A stretch of 64,000 nucleotides of DNA from Solimonas flava DSM 18980 (GCF_000426685.1 NZ_AUFV01000002.1:434001-498000), one strand, 5' to 3'. Counted from the stretch's first letter, positions 1-8,918 are shown. Notes: a model not told the origin generated them from the sequence alone. Numbers and translations: made by a program.

Positions 1-21
1 TGGTCCGGGTGGGCGCGCGCG

Positions 22-573
22 TCAGCCGCGCACGAAAGCGGCGTAGGCGCGCAGGAAGTCGCCGAGTTGGCGGCGCACGTTTTCGTCGTTCAGTTCGCCG
101 TCGGCGCCGAACGCCTGGTGCGCGCGCGACACCATCAGGCGACCGCCGGCCCAGTGCCGTACGCCGAGCGTGCGCAGCACCGGCAGCCAGCCGTTCTGCG
201 CGAGGATGGTGCCGAAGCCGCCGGGCGAGGCGCCGACCAGGGCTACGGCGCGTCCGCCGAACACGGCGCTGATGTCGCTCGCCGGCCGCGACAGCCAGTC
301 GATCGCATTCTTGAAGACGCCCGGCACGCCGTTGTTGTACTCGGGTGTCGCCAGCAGCAGGGCATCGCTGGTCTGCACGCGCTGCTTGAGCGCCGTGACC
401 GCCGGCGGCGGGCCCTCGCGCTGCTCGAGGTCGCCGTCGTAGAGCGGAATGCCGTGCAGCGTCGCCAGCTCGATCTGTACGTCGTCGCCGGCCAGCTTCT
501 GCGCGGCGCGCAGCAGCGCGGTGTTGTACGACTGCGCGCGCAGGCTGCCGGAGATGCCGAGGATCCTGATCAT
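22..573 (-). CDS. NADPH-dependent FMN reductase family protein
   Basis: A 183-residue flavodoxin-fold oxidoreductase of the NADPH-dependent FMN reductase / ChrR family. Members use NAD(P)H and bound FMN to reduce quinones, chromate or flavins in the cytoplasm. The N-terminus carries the phosphate-binding loop GISGSLRAQSYN (residues 6-17), and the flavin-binding motif PEYNNGVPGVFKNAIDW sits near residues 78-94; both are typical of the family, as is the length. The gene ends 21 bases from the left edge and reads away from the next gene, with about 150 bp between the two starts. The natural substrate cannot be told from the sequence. Confidence 0.9.
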   Translation of the reverse strand: MIRILGISGSLRAQSYNTALLRAAQKLAGDDVQIELATLHGIPLYDGDLEQREGPPPAVTALKQRVQTSDALLLATPEYNNGVPGVFKNAIDWLSRPASDISAVFGGRAVALVGASPGGFGTILAQNGWLPVLRTLGVRHWAGGRLMVSRAHQAFGADGELNDENVRRQLGDFLRAYAAFVRG

Positions 574-721
574 GTCTGCTCCCTGGGGTTCGGCCGCAGT
601 CTACGCGTTGGTCACGGGACGCGGCGCCTGTGCGTTTTGTGCCCGGCGGTTATGCTTGTCGTCTTGTACTTCCGGACTTTTTCTGCGGCTCTGTATCGCC
701 GCGGGCTTCACCTCACCTGCA

Positions 722-1594
722 ATGCCTTCTCGAAATTCCCCCGCCGCCGAGCAGTGGCTCGACGTGCCGGCGCGCCTGCTCGCCGAGAGCGGCACGATCC
801 GCCTGCGCGAACCTCGCGGCAGCAACGTCTCGGACATCGTGCAGCGCCTGCGCGCCGGCGAGTACGACAAGCCTTTCGTCGTCGACGACGGCAAGTGCCG
901 GCGCCTGCATTTCAATCTCGACTTCGTGCAGAGCGAGATGCGCATCGACGATCCGTACGCGCTGAACTTCGCATACACGCGCAAGATGATGTCGTTCCTG
1001 CTCTTCGTGCCGCGCCCGAAGCACGTCGTGCTGGTCGGGCTCGGCGGCGGCTCGCTGAGCAAGTTCTGCTACCGCCAGCTGCCGAAGACGCGCGTCACCA
1101 CGATCGAGATCGACGGCGACGTGCTGGCCTTCTCGCAGCTGTTCGAGCTGCCGGACGACGAGGAGCGCATGCGCATCGTGCACGCCGACGCCGCCGATTA
1201 TTTCGCGACCACCGAGGAACGCGCCGACGTGGTGCTGATCGACGGCTGCGACCGCCAGGGTGTGGCCCCGGCCTTGTGCAGCGAGGCCTTCTATCGCGAC
1301 GTCGCCGCCCGCCTGCGGCCGCGCGGCATGCTGGTGATGAACCTGATCGGCCCGGCGCACATCGCCGAGACCCATCTGCGCCTGGTCGCCGGCGCATTCT
1401 CGGGCCGCATCTGGCTGCACAAGCTGCCGGTCGGCGGCAACCGCCTGCTGTTTGCGCTCAAGGACCCGCGCTACATGCCGGACTGGTCGGCGATCCAGGA
1501 CGCCGCCAAGCAGTTGAAGGAGACGCACGGCCTCGACTTTCCGGCGTTCGCGCGCCAACTGCGCCACGCCCAGCAGTTCCAGTTCGCCCGCTGA
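722..1594 (+). CDS. spermidine synthase-like protein (aminopropyltransferase fold)
   Basis: A 290-residue cytoplasmic protein with the Rossmann methyltransferase fold of polyamine aminopropyltransferases. Visible motifs are the glycine-rich loop VLVGLGGGSLSKF followed by the acidic strand end TTIEIDGDV, then HADAADYFA and DVVLIDGCD. The frame is open well upstream, but the protein-like sequence begins at MPSRNSPAAEQW, so the ATG at 722 is chosen. No polyamine genes lie nearby. Many such stand-alone proteins are annotated spermidine synthase without proof, so the substrate is uncertain. It converges with the SDR gene. Confidence 0.8.
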   Translation: MPSRNSPAAEQWLDVPARLLAESGTIRLREPRGSNVSDIVQRLRAGEYDKPFVVDDGKCRRLHFNLDFVQSEMRIDDPYALNFAYTRKMMSFLLFVPRPKHVVLVGLGGGSLSKFCYRQLPKTRVTTIEIDGDVLAFSQLFELPDDEERMRIVHADAADYFATTEERADVVLIDGCDRQGVAPALCSEAFYRDVAARLRPRGMLVMNLIGPAHIAETHLRLVAGAFSGRIWLHKLPVGGNRLLFALKDPRYMPDWSAIQDAAKQLKETHGLDFPAFARQLRHAQQFQFAR

Positions 1595-1631
1595 GCCGGC
1601 GAGCCGGGCGCGGCCGCGCCGCGCCGTATCC

Positions 1632-2597
1632 TCAGCGCAGCGCGGCGAGCTGTTCGAGCGTCTGTGTCCAGAGCCGCGCGGCGACTGCGGCGTCGCGCGC
1701 ATCGGCGCTCGGCCGCGCCGGCCGGCAGTCGCGGAAGTAGCCGCCGCCGGCGAGGTCGGGCTGCGTCGCGCAATACAGCGACGTCTGCGCGCCTTCGTCC
1801 GGCGTGCGCAGGAAGAACGCCTCGACCGGCGCCAGCGTGCGGCGCAGGGCCTCGACGGTGCGCTGACCGGCGAGACCCTTGGCGGCGATGTTGGTGTAGA
1901 CGGCGCCGGGATGCAGGCAGTAGGCGCCGAGGCCGTCGCCGCCGTAGCGACGCTGCAGTTCGGCGGTGGCATGGACGAGCGCCAGCTTCGAGACGCCGTA
2001 GGCGACCCAGGCGTTGTACGGCTGCAGCGGCGCGAACAGGCCGTCGTTGCGGCCGCGCGCGTGCAGCATCGAGACGACGTTGACGACGCGCGCCTCGCCG
2101 CATGCGGCGGCGGCGCGGCGCAGCGCCGGCAGCAATGCCAGCGTCAGCTGCATCGTGCCGAGATAGTTCGTGCGCCAGTGCAGCTCGTGCCCGTCCTCGC
2201 TCAGCGGCGCGGTCTTCCACGTCGACATCAGGTCGAGATGGATGCCGGCGTTGTTGATGAGCAGGTCGAGGCGGCCGTCGAGCGCGGCCTGGCTGTCGTC
2301 GGCGAAGCGCGCGACCGACGCCGCCTGTGCGAGATCGAGCGGCAGGCCGTGCACGTCGGCCGGGCGGCCGTCGGCGCGCAGTTCGGCGGCGAGCCGCGCG
2401 GCCAGCGCCGCCGCGTCGCCGCGCGTGCTGACGAGCACGCGGGCGCCCCAGCTCGCCAGCGTGCGCGCGGTCGCGTAGCCGAGCGAGCCGGGCGCGGCGC
2501 CGGTGACGATCGCGCGGCGGCCGACCAGATCGACCGGCGTCGCGTAGCGCGGGCGGACGAGCAGGGCGCGCAGGCCCTTGGCGCGCGGCTCCGGCAT
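1632..2597 (-). CDS. SDR family oxidoreductase
   Basis: A 321-residue short-chain dehydrogenase/reductase resembling retinol-dehydrogenase-type SDRs. It has the NNAG motif (LLINNAGIH) and the catalytic YxxxK as YGVSK preceded by the serine strand VVNVVSM. The dinucleotide loop reads TGAAPGSLG, one residue longer than the classical TGxxxGxG. It starts 3 bases after the stop of the VOC gene, so the two are almost certainly co-transcribed and probably act on the same class of substrate (inference). Substrate and cofactor preference are not visible. Confidence 0.88.
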   Translation of the reverse strand: MPEPRAKGLRALLVRPRYATPVDLVGRRAIVTGAAPGSLGYATARTLASWGARVLVSTRGDAAALAARLAAELRADGRPADVHGLPLDLAQAASVARFADDSQAALDGRLDLLINNAGIHLDLMSTWKTAPLSEDGHELHWRTNYLGTMQLTLALLPALRRAAAACGEARVVNVVSMLHARGRNDGLFAPLQPYNAWVAYGVSKLALVHATAELQRRYGGDGLGAYCLHPGAVYTNIAAKGLAGQRTVEALRRTLAPVEAFFLRTPDEGAQTSLYCATQPDLAGGGYFRDCRPARPSADARDAAVAARLWTQTLEQLAALR

Positions 2598-2600
2598 TGT

Positions 2601-3134
2601 TCAGGCGCCGAGGTCGATGTCCTGCAGGATCGGTTCGCGACCGTCCCAGCCGCGCGCGGCGGCAACGCCGGCGGCGAAGCCGTCGCTGACCGCGGGCGTC
2701 GCCTCGATGTATTCGAGCAGCAGGCCGGGTTCGGCCGGCGATTCCAGATAGGCGACGCGCACCGCACCGTTGCCGGCTTCGAACACCGGCTGCAGGCCGC
2801 GGGCGCGCGCCGCCGCGAGATCGGCGTCGAGATCGTCGCTGTGCCAGGCGATGTGGTGCAGGCCGAGGCGCGTTCGACCGTTGGCGTGCTGGTACGGCGA
2901 CGGCGTGCGGCTGCGGACCTGGATCAGCTCGATCTGCAGTTCGCCGCGGTACGACAGGCCGACGTCGATCTTCACGCAGGTGTCCTCGCCGCGATAACGG
3001 CCCTGCATCGCCGCGCCGCGGAACAGCGTCCACGGGCCGACGCCCATGCCGGCGGCCCAGTGCCGGACGCTGGCGTCCAGGTCTTCGACCAGATAAGCGA
3101 TCTGCCGTATCGGCTTTTGCGTCAGCGCGTTCAT
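2601..3134 (-). CDS. VOC family protein (glyoxalase/dioxygenase fold)
   Basis: A 177-residue vicinal-oxygen-chelate protein, first gene of a two-gene operon with the SDR downstream. It opens with PIRQIAYLVEDLDASVRHW, typical of the first beta-alpha-beta module, and a second module is seen at LGLHHIAWHSDDLDA. The histidines in these modules are candidate metal ligands. VOC proteins include glyoxalases, dioxygenases and epimerases, and nothing here picks one. The 3-base gap to the SDR implies translational coupling. Confidence 0.82.
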   Translation of the reverse strand: MNALTQKPIRQIAYLVEDLDASVRHWAAGMGVGPWTLFRGAAMQGRYRGEDTCVKIDVGLSYRGELQIELIQVRSRTPSPYQHANGRTRLGLHHIAWHSDDLDADLAAARARGLQPVFEAGNGAVRVAYLESPAEPGLLLEYIEATPAVSDGFAAGVAAARGWDGREPILQDIDLGA

Positions 3135-3217
3135 GGCCGCCGTCCGGAAAGTGCGCCGGCACTACAGCAAGGGGCGAGTGGCGGCGCTTGCCCCGAACGG
3201 ATGACGCGCGCTGCGGC

Positions 3218-4087
3218 TCAGGCGCCGGCGTAGAACGGGGCCACGCCCGGCGGCTGGCGGCGGAAGCGCTTGTAGCCCCACCAGTACTGCTCGGGGCAGG
3301 TGCGCAGGCACTGTTCGAGACCGCGGTTCATGGCTGCCGTCGCCGCCTCGACGTCGGCGTCGGCAATGCCGTCCGGCGCGGCGATGAAATGCGCGATGAA
3401 GCCGGCGGCGTGCGGCAGGCGCTCGCCGAACATATAGACCACCGGCGAGCCGGATTCGCGGGCGAGCTTGGCGACCAGCGTCGGCGTATGCGCCGGCACG
3501 CCCATGAACGGCGCGAACACGCCGCGTCCGGGCGGCGGATCGTGATCGGGCATGAAATACACGCCCATGCCATCGCCGAGCAGTTCGAGCGACTGCTGGC
3601 GCACGCCGGCCTCGGTCGCGCGCAGATGGCCGCCGAAGCGGGTCCGGCCGCGGATCGACAGGGCGTTGAGCGCGCCGCGCTGCGGCGTGTACAGGCCGCA
3701 GAACGGAAAACGCGCCGACATCGGGATCGCCACCGCCTCGAACGCGCCCTGGTGCAGCGTCAGCAGAATCACGCCCTTGTTCTGCGCGAACGCGGCTTCC
3801 AGCACCTCGATGCCGCGCCATTCCTTGACGGCATCCTTGACCGACTGCGCCGGGCCGAGCCAGACGCGCATCGTTTCGATATAGGTCGTGAACTCATGGC
3901 GCAGCGACGCGCGGGCGATGCGCTCGCGCTCGGCGGCGTCCAGCTCCGGCATGCAGCGTTCAAGATTGCGCAGGGCAATGCGGCGACGGCTGGAGCCGCT
4001 GATCCACGACAGCCAGCCGGCAAAGGCGCCGAGCGCCTGCAGCACGGACAGCGGCAGCTGCCCGAGCAGGATGAGAAGGATGCGCAC
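3218..4087 (-). CDS. lysophospholipid acyltransferase family protein (LpxL/HtrB-like)
   Basis: A 289-residue inner-membrane acyltransferase of the LpxL/HtrB-like superfamily, which moves acyl chains onto lipid A precursors or lysophospholipids. The acyltransferase HX4(D/E) motif appears as HQGAFE after VILLTLHQG, and a downstream MPDHDPPPGRGVFAPF block matches the family's substrate region. An N-terminal hydrophobic segment (RILLILLGQLPLSVLQAL) anchors it. The coding frame extends far upstream without a stop, but the protein begins at this anchor, so a GTG start at 4087 is chosen. Whether it is the true lipid A acyltransferase or an accessory enzyme is unclear. Confidence 0.82.
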   Translation of the reverse strand: MRILLILLGQLPLSVLQALGAFAGWLSWISGSSRRRIALRNLERCMPELDAAERERIARASLRHEFTTYIETMRVWLGPAQSVKDAVKEWRGIEVLEAAFAQNKGVILLTLHQGAFEAVAIPMSARFPFCGLYTPQRGALNALSIRGRTRFGGHLRATEAGVRQQSLELLGDGMGVYFMPDHDPPPGRGVFAPFMGVPAHTPTLVAKLARESGSPVVYMFGERLPHAAGFIAHFIAAPDGIADADVEAATAAMNRGLEQCLRTCPEQYWWGYKRFRRQPPGVAPFYAGA

Positions 4088-4200
4088 GGCTTGTCCTCGG
4101 TGAAGGGAGAGCACAAGCCATGAATCCGGGGACCGAGAGCCTGCGGCGCGCATCATGCCATGCGAGGCTCGTCGCTGCCGGTGCGCGCCGGCCTCGCGTC

Positions 4201-5067
4201 TCAGGACGGTCGCGTGCTGCCGTAGCGTTTTTCGACCCAGGCCGGATGGCGGACGAGAATGCGCGGATCCTTGTAGCGCCACAGATCGCGCAGCATCGTG
4301 CCGAGTTCGTGCAGCTGCAGGAAGAACGGGTTGTGCGAGCGCGGCTGGCGCTCGGTGACGCCGTAGGCGATCGGGCCGGCGTCCTTCTCGGCGCGGAACG
4401 TGCCGAACAGGCGGTCCCAGACGATCAGCACGCCGCCGAAGTTGCGATCGATCTGCAGCGCATTGGAGCCGTGGTGGACGCGGTGATGCGAGGGCGTGTT
4501 GAGCACGGCGCCGAAGCGGTCGAGGAAGCTCGGCGCCTCGGTATGCAGGAAGAACTGGTAGAGCAGGCTCATCTCGATCGCGACGATCGCCCAGGTCTTG
4601 TTGAAGCCGACCAGCGCGATCGCCACGGCGATGATCAGCGTGCCGCCGTTGAAGATGACGAGATAGTTCTGGCGCAGCGCCGTCGAGTAGTTCATGCGCT
4701 GCGAGGAATGGTGCACGGCGTGCGAGGTCCAGAACCAGCGCACCTTGTGCCAGACGAGGTGGGCGACGTAGAACGCGAAGTCGCTGACCACGAACAGCAG
4801 CAGCACGCTCCAGACGCCGTGCACCGGCTGGTACTGCAGGCCGAGCGGGTAGACCAGATCGTAGAAGGCGCTGCCGACCAGGGCGACGATGACACCGTCG
4901 ACCACCTTGTAGGTGAAGCCCATCGTCATGTTCGACAGCGTGTCCTTCAGCTCGTAGGCCTGCGGGCGGCCGTGCCGCCGCCAGTACCAGGCTTCGGCGA
5001 GGATCACGACGACGAAGACCGCGCCGGCCAGGGCGATGAACGACAGCGCGTGCAAGACATCCTGCAT
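4201..5067 (-). CDS. sterol desaturase / fatty acid hydroxylase family protein
   Basis: A 288-residue integral membrane di-iron oxygenase of the fatty acid hydroxylase superfamily. The histidine boxes are visible: HLVWHK, HAVHHSSQ and HHRVHHGSN, with several hydrophobic segments around them (for example near the N-terminus and VIVALVGSAFYDLVY). It lies divergent to an AraC-type regulator, with 125 bp between the starts, which suggests that the regulator controls it (inference). The lipid substrate is unknown; bacterial members act on fatty acids, ether lipids, carotenoids or sterols. Confidence 0.88.
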   Translation of the reverse strand: MQDVLHALSFIALAGAVFVVVILAEAWYWRRHGRPQAYELKDTLSNMTMGFTYKVVDGVIVALVGSAFYDLVYPLGLQYQPVHGVWSVLLLFVVSDFAFYVAHLVWHKVRWFWTSHAVHHSSQRMNYSTALRQNYLVIFNGGTLIIAVAIALVGFNKTWAIVAIEMSLLYQFFLHTEAPSFLDRFGAVLNTPSHHRVHHGSNALQIDRNFGGVLIVWDRLFGTFRAEKDAGPIAYGVTERQPRSHNPFFLQLHELGTMLRDLWRYKDPRILVRHPAWVEKRYGSTRPS

Positions 5068-5192
5068 TGACGACTCCGATGCGCGGCGGACCGCGAGGAC
5101 GATGCCGCGATCTTGGCGCCGGCGCTGCCCGGCCGTATTGACGCTGCGTTTGCGTTTTTGACATTCTCCGCCAAAAGACGGAGGAGAGAATC

Positions 5193-6206
5193 TTGGCCGA
5201 AGGCGGCGTTTACGTCTCGGCGGCGCTTGCTGAGCTTCTGCGGCTGTATCTCGACGAGCGCCGCATCGCCGCGCCCGCCGTGCGCGCCGAGCTCGACGCC
5301 TATGCCGGCGCCCAGCGCATGCCGGTCGAAACCTGGTGGTCGCTGTTGCAGGCGATCGCCGACGCCGACCCGCAGCCGGCGATCGGCCTGCGCATCGGCC
5401 GTCTCGCCAAGCCGCATCACGTCGGCGTGCTCGGCTATCTGGCGATGTCCTGCGCGACGCTCGGCCAGGCGCTGATCCGCTTCCAGCGCTTCCAGCCGCT
5501 GCTGCACAACCTGACGCCGACGCTGGCGACGCGCCGCGGCGAGGATTTCGGCCTGAGCTGGGACCCGGCCTACGGCCGCTCGACGCGGTTGTCCGACGAG
5601 GTGCTGGTGTCGGCGATGCTGACGCTGGCGCGTTCGCTGACCGGTCATGCCGAACTGGTACTGCGCGCCGTCGAGTTTCCGGGGCCGCCGCCGGACGATC
5701 CGGCGGTCCATGCGCAGCTGCTCGGCTGCCCGGTCCAGTTCGGCGCCCGGACGCTGGTCGTGCACCTGCCGGTCGCCGCGCTCGAACTGCCGATCGACAG
5801 CCGCGATCCGCACCTGATGCGCCTGCTCGAACAGCAGGCCGAGGCGCTGCTGCACGTGCTGCCGCAGCCGGATGCGCTGATGTCGGGCTTGCAGCGGGCG
5901 ATCGTCGATGCGCTGCAGGACGGCGAGCCGGCGTTCGAGCAGATCGCCGCGCGGCTCGGGGTGCCGTCGCGCTCGCTGTACCGGCGGCTGCAGGAGCGCG
6001 GCCTCAGCTACAAGGGCGTGCTCAACCACATGCGCCTGCGGCTGGCGCGAACTTATCTGGCCGACCCCACGCTCAGCCTGCCGCAGATCGCGCTGCTGCT
6101 GGGCTATTCCGAGCAGAGCGCGTTCACGCGCGCCTTCAAGGGCTGGTGCGGCGAGACACCGCTGCATTACCGCCGCCAGGCACTCGGGGCCGCCGCGTCG
6201 GTGTGA
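5193..6206 (+). CDS. AraC family transcriptional regulator
   Basis: A 337-residue regulator with an N-terminal arabinose-binding-like sensor domain (roughly residues 20-200, AraC_binding_2 type) and a C-terminal AraC helix-turn-helix pair (about 235-335, including GVPSRSLYRRLQERG and ALLLGYSEQSAFTRAFKGW). The start is a TTG. It is supported by a strong ribosome-binding site GGAGGAGAG four bases upstream, and no ATG lies nearby. The gene is divergent from the hydroxylase, which is its likely target. The effector is unknown, but fatty acids or quorum-like lipids are plausible for this subtype (inference). Confidence 0.9.
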   Translation: MAEGGVYVSAALAELLRLYLDERRIAAPAVRAELDAYAGAQRMPVETWWSLLQAIADADPQPAIGLRIGRLAKPHHVGVLGYLAMSCATLGQALIRFQRFQPLLHNLTPTLATRRGEDFGLSWDPAYGRSTRLSDEVLVSAMLTLARSLTGHAELVLRAVEFPGPPPDDPAVHAQLLGCPVQFGARTLVVHLPVAALELPIDSRDPHLMRLLEQQAEALLHVLPQPDALMSGLQRAIVDALQDGEPAFEQIAARLGVPSRSLYRRLQERGLSYKGVLNHMRLRLARTYLADPTLSLPQIALLLGYSEQSAFTRAFKGWCGETPLHYRRQALGAAASV

Positions 6207-6236
6207 CGCAGGACGCCGCCGGCCGCTGCCCCGGCG

Positions 6237-7016
6237 TCAGCCGCGCAGGAACGCCAGCAGCGCCGCGTCGAAGTCCGCCTGTGCCTCGATGTTCGACAAA
6301 TGTGCCGCCGGCAGCGTGACGAGGCGTGCATCGCCGATCGCCTCGGCGAGCCGGCGTCCGTCGGCGACGGTCGTCGTCAGGTCCTCGCTGCCGGCGATGA
6401 CCAGCGCCGGACCGCGGATCGTTGGCAGGGCGGTGCGGAAATCGGCGTCGCGCACCGCCGCGACGCCGCTGATGTAGCCGGTCGGCGAGGTCGCAAGCAG
6501 CTGCTCGCGCACCGCCTCGACCGCCGCTGTCGCGCGCGCGACGAAGGCCGGCGTGAACCAGCGGGTAATGGCGCCGGCGGCGATTTCGGCCATACCTTTT
6601 TCGCGGACCAGCGCGATGCGCGCATCCCAGACGTCCGGCTGCGCGATGCGCGCGGCGGTGTTGCACAGCACCAGCCGATCGAGCCGTTGCGGGGCATGCA
6701 GGGCCAGCCACTGGCCGATCAAGCCGCCGATCGACAGGCCACAGAAATGTGCGCGCTCGCAGCCGACGGCGTCGAGCAGTCGCAGCACATCGTGGCCGAG
6801 CTCGTCGACCCGGTACTCGCCGGCCGGCACGTCCGAAGCGCCGTGACCGCGCATGTCATAACGAAGCACGCGAAAGTGCGGCGTCAGCGCCGGCATCTGC
6901 GCGTCCCACATCGACAGCGAGGTGCCGAGCGAGTTCGACAGGACGAGGACGGGCGCCTCGGCGCGCCCCTCCAGCCGATAGTGCAGGCGCAGGCCTTCGA
7001 TCGTCAGGGTTGGCAA
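6237..7016 (-). CDS. pcaD: alpha/beta hydrolase, 3-oxoadipate enol-lactonase-like
   Basis: A 259-residue alpha/beta hydrolase that resembles PcaD, the enzyme that opens 3-oxoadipate enol-lactone in the beta-ketoadipate pathway. The oxyanion region LSNSLGTSLSMWD, the nucleophile elbow GLSIGG (Ser95) and a C-terminal catalytic histidine in LPAAHLSNIE are visible. The start is TTG at 7016, preceded by AGAGGAG at good spacing; the sequence from here on matches the family. No other pca genes are nearby, and it follows an ABC permease by 34 bp, so the pathway assignment is tentative and another esterase role is possible. Confidence 0.78.
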   Translation of the reverse strand: MPTLTIEGLRLHYRLEGRAEAPVLVLSNSLGTSLSMWDAQMPALTPHFRVLRYDMRGHGASDVPAGEYRVDELGHDVLRLLDAVGCERAHFCGLSIGGLIGQWLALHAPQRLDRLVLCNTAARIAQPDVWDARIALVREKGMAEIAAGAITRWFTPAFVARATAAVEAVREQLLATSPTGYISGVAAVRDADFRTALPTIRGPALVIAGSEDLTTTVADGRRLAEAIGDARLVTLPAAHLSNIEAQADFDAALLAFLRG

Positions 7017-7050
7017 GTGAGGCTCCTCTTTGTCCTGGGTGGGGAAAGGA

Positions 7051-7854
7051 TCAGCTGACGCTTTCGGCGCTGTAACGGGCGAGCAGGCCGCTGCGCACCG
7101 CGTAGCGATGCACCGCCGCGAAGCACCAGCCGGCGGCGACGATCTGCACCACGGCGAGCGCCAGCCCGACCGCCAGCAGGGCCGGCGAGAAGCCCTGACC
7201 GGCGACGATCGCGCGCATGCCTTCGAACACGTACGACGGCGGCAGCAGATGGCCGATCCACTGCATCCACGCCGGCAGGGTCGCCAGCGGATAGAACACG
7301 CCGGCAAACGGCGACAGCAGCGCCGGGATCGGCCAGACCAGCCATTCCGACGCCGGGCCGAGGCGCAGCACCATCGCGCTCGCGAACACGCCGAGCGCGA
7401 TGCCGAACAGGAACAGCACGAGCAGGAACGGCAGCAGCAGCGCGCCGTAGATGAAGAACGAGAAGCCGAACACGCCGGTTGCCAGCAGCAGCATCACCGC
7501 CAGGCCGATGACACTGGTGGCGACGCTGGTCAGCACCAGGCCGCTGACGTATTCGCCGATCGTCAGCGGCGTCGCGAAGATGTTGAGGAAGTTGCGCGAC
7601 CAGACGTCCTCGAAGAAGGCCGTCGTCACGCCCTGCATGACGCGCGTGAAGAAATCCCAGAGCAGTACCGCACCGAGCAGCGTCGGCACGAAGTTGACGC
7701 CCGGCGTGCCGAGCGAATTCAGGTAACGCGTGATGAAGCCCCACAGCACGATGTCGACGGCGACCCAGGCGAAGGTCGGCAGGATGCGGGTCGGGCTGCT
7801 GCGCAGCAGGTAGTACTGACGCAGCACCACGCCGGCGATGCGGCGGCGGTTCAT
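7051..7854 (-). CDS. ABC-2 type transporter permease
   Basis: A 267-residue membrane protein of the ABC-2 permease family with about six hydrophobic segments (for example VGLAVMLLLATGVFGFSF, LLLPFLLVLFLFGIAL and ALLAVGLALAVVQIVAAGW). Its ATG overlaps the stop codon of the upstream ATPase gene (ATGA at 7851-7854), which shows a coupled ATPase-permease pair. Such exporters move polysaccharides, drugs or lipids; the sequence does not reveal the cargo. A PcaD-like hydrolase follows by 34 bp and may be in the same transcript. Confidence 0.88.
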   Translation of the reverse strand: MNRRRIAGVVLRQYYLLRSSPTRILPTFAWVAVDIVLWGFITRYLNSLGTPGVNFVPTLLGAVLLWDFFTRVMQGVTTAFFEDVWSRNFLNIFATPLTIGEYVSGLVLTSVATSVIGLAVMLLLATGVFGFSFFIYGALLLPFLLVLFLFGIALGVFASAMVLRLGPASEWLVWPIPALLSPFAGVFYPLATLPAWMQWIGHLLPPSYVFEGMRAIVAGQGFSPALLAVGLALAVVQIVAAGWCFAAVHRYAVRSGLLARYSAESVS

Positions 7855-8612
7855 GCGGCGGCCCCGGCCTGCGCCAGCGGCTCGCGCGCCAGCCGGATGA
7901 ACAGTTCCTCGAGCGTGGCGACGCCGTGTTCGGCCGGCAGGCGGCGCGGGTCGCCGGCCAGCAGCACGCGGCCGTGCGAGACGAACAGCACGTGGTCGCA
8001 GACTTCCTCGACTTCGTACATGTTGTGTGAGGTCCACAGGATGCCGCTGTGGCCGTCGGCGGCGATGGCGCGGATCAGGCGGCGGATGTCGTGCGCGCTG
8101 GCCGGGTCGATCGAGGCGGTCGGCTCGTCGAGCAGCAGCAGGCGCGGCTTGTTGAGCATGGCCTTGGCGAGGCAGACCCGGGTCTGCTCGCCGGATGACA
8201 GCACGCCGCAGCGCGTGTCGCGGAAGCGTACGAGGTCGAAGCGCTCGAGCAGGCTTTCGATCCGGGCCTTGAGGTCGGGTACGTCGTAGATCAGCCCGAA
8301 CACGCGCAGGTTCTGCCAGACCGTCAGATTGCCCGGCAGCGGCGCATAGACGGCGGCGAAGTTGGTCCGCGCCAGCGCCTGCGCGCGCTGCCGGGCGACG
8401 TCGTAGCCTTCGATGCGGACGCTGCCGCGGCTCGGCGCGAGCACGCCGAGGATCATGTTGAGGGTCGTGGTCTTGCCGGCCCCGTTCGGGCCGAGCAGGC
8501 CGACGATCTGGCCGGGCGCGACGTCGAACGAGATATCGTCGACGGCCAGCGTCGAGCCGTACTGCTTGCGCAGCGAGCGGACCGCGAGCACGGGCGGCGT
8601 GGAAACAGGCAT
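7851..8612 (-). CDS. ABC transporter ATP-binding protein
   Basis: A 253-residue ATPase that energises the ABC-2 permease encoded next to it. Walker A is GPNGAGKTT, the Q-loop region and a signature-like LSSGEQTR are present, and Walker B/D-loop reads LLLLDEPTASIDP followed by the switch histidine in TSHNMYEVEEV. The signature has E in place of the second G of LSGGQ, as in several ABC-2 exporters. The frame is open upstream, but MPVSTPPVLAVRSLRK is the natural N-terminus. The gene lies in a minus-strand operon with the permease. Confidence 0.92.
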   Translation of the reverse strand: MPVSTPPVLAVRSLRKQYGSTLAVDDISFDVAPGQIVGLLGPNGAGKTTTLNMILGVLAPSRGSVRIEGYDVARQRAQALARTNFAAVYAPLPGNLTVWQNLRVFGLIYDVPDLKARIESLLERFDLVRFRDTRCGVLSSGEQTRVCLAKAMLNKPRLLLLDEPTASIDPASAHDIRRLIRAIAADGHSGILWTSHNMYEVEEVCDHVLFVSHGRVLLAGDPRRLPAEHGVATLEELFIRLAREPLAQAGAAA

Positions 8613-8757
8613 CGGGGGTCGGATCGGAGCGGGGAGCGTCGCATTATGCCGGCGCATGGCATGGCCTCCATATAGGAAAGCCGCGCCGGTTTCCGCATCG
8701 TGTCCGGACCCGGCCGGCCGCGCCAAAACGCCGATCAAAAAAATGCGCGGGGTGGGA

Positions 8758-8787
8758 TTGTTGTCGCGTAATTCGTTCTGCTATAGT
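8758..8787 (+). promoter_or_regulatory. putative sigma-70 promoter for the tRNA-His/tRNA-Lys unit
   Basis: TTGTTG at 8758-8763 and TATAGT at 8782-8787 are separated by 18 bp and lie 45 bp before tRNA-His. The sequence after the -10 is GC-rich (GCGCCCC), as in stringently controlled stable-RNA promoters. This rests on consensus matching only. Confidence 0.5.
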
Positions 8788-8831
8788 TCGCGCCCCTGAG
8801 CGGTCCCCACCCTGCGGGGAACGTTCCCGGT

Positions 8832-8908
8832 GGTGGCCGTAGCTCAGTTGGTAGAGTCCCAGATTGTGATTCTGGTTGTCGCGGGTTCGAGCCCCGTCGG
8901 TCACCCCA
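8832..8908 (+). tRNA. tRNA-His (GTG)
   Basis: This folds as a full cloverleaf. The acceptor stem GTGGCCG pairs with CGGTCAC, with the extra G-1 (8832) opposite C73 that marks tRNA-His, and the encoded CCA is at 8906-8908. The anticodon stem CCAGA/TCTGG frames loop TTGTGAT with anticodon GTG at 8866-8868. Confidence 0.97.
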
Positions 8909-8918
8909 GTTTTATAGC

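Noticed and set aside
1604-1625. A GC-only palindromic stretch (GCGCGGCCGCGC) between convergent genes at 1.6 kb
   Set aside because: It is expected by chance in such GC-rich DNA, and no T-run follows it.
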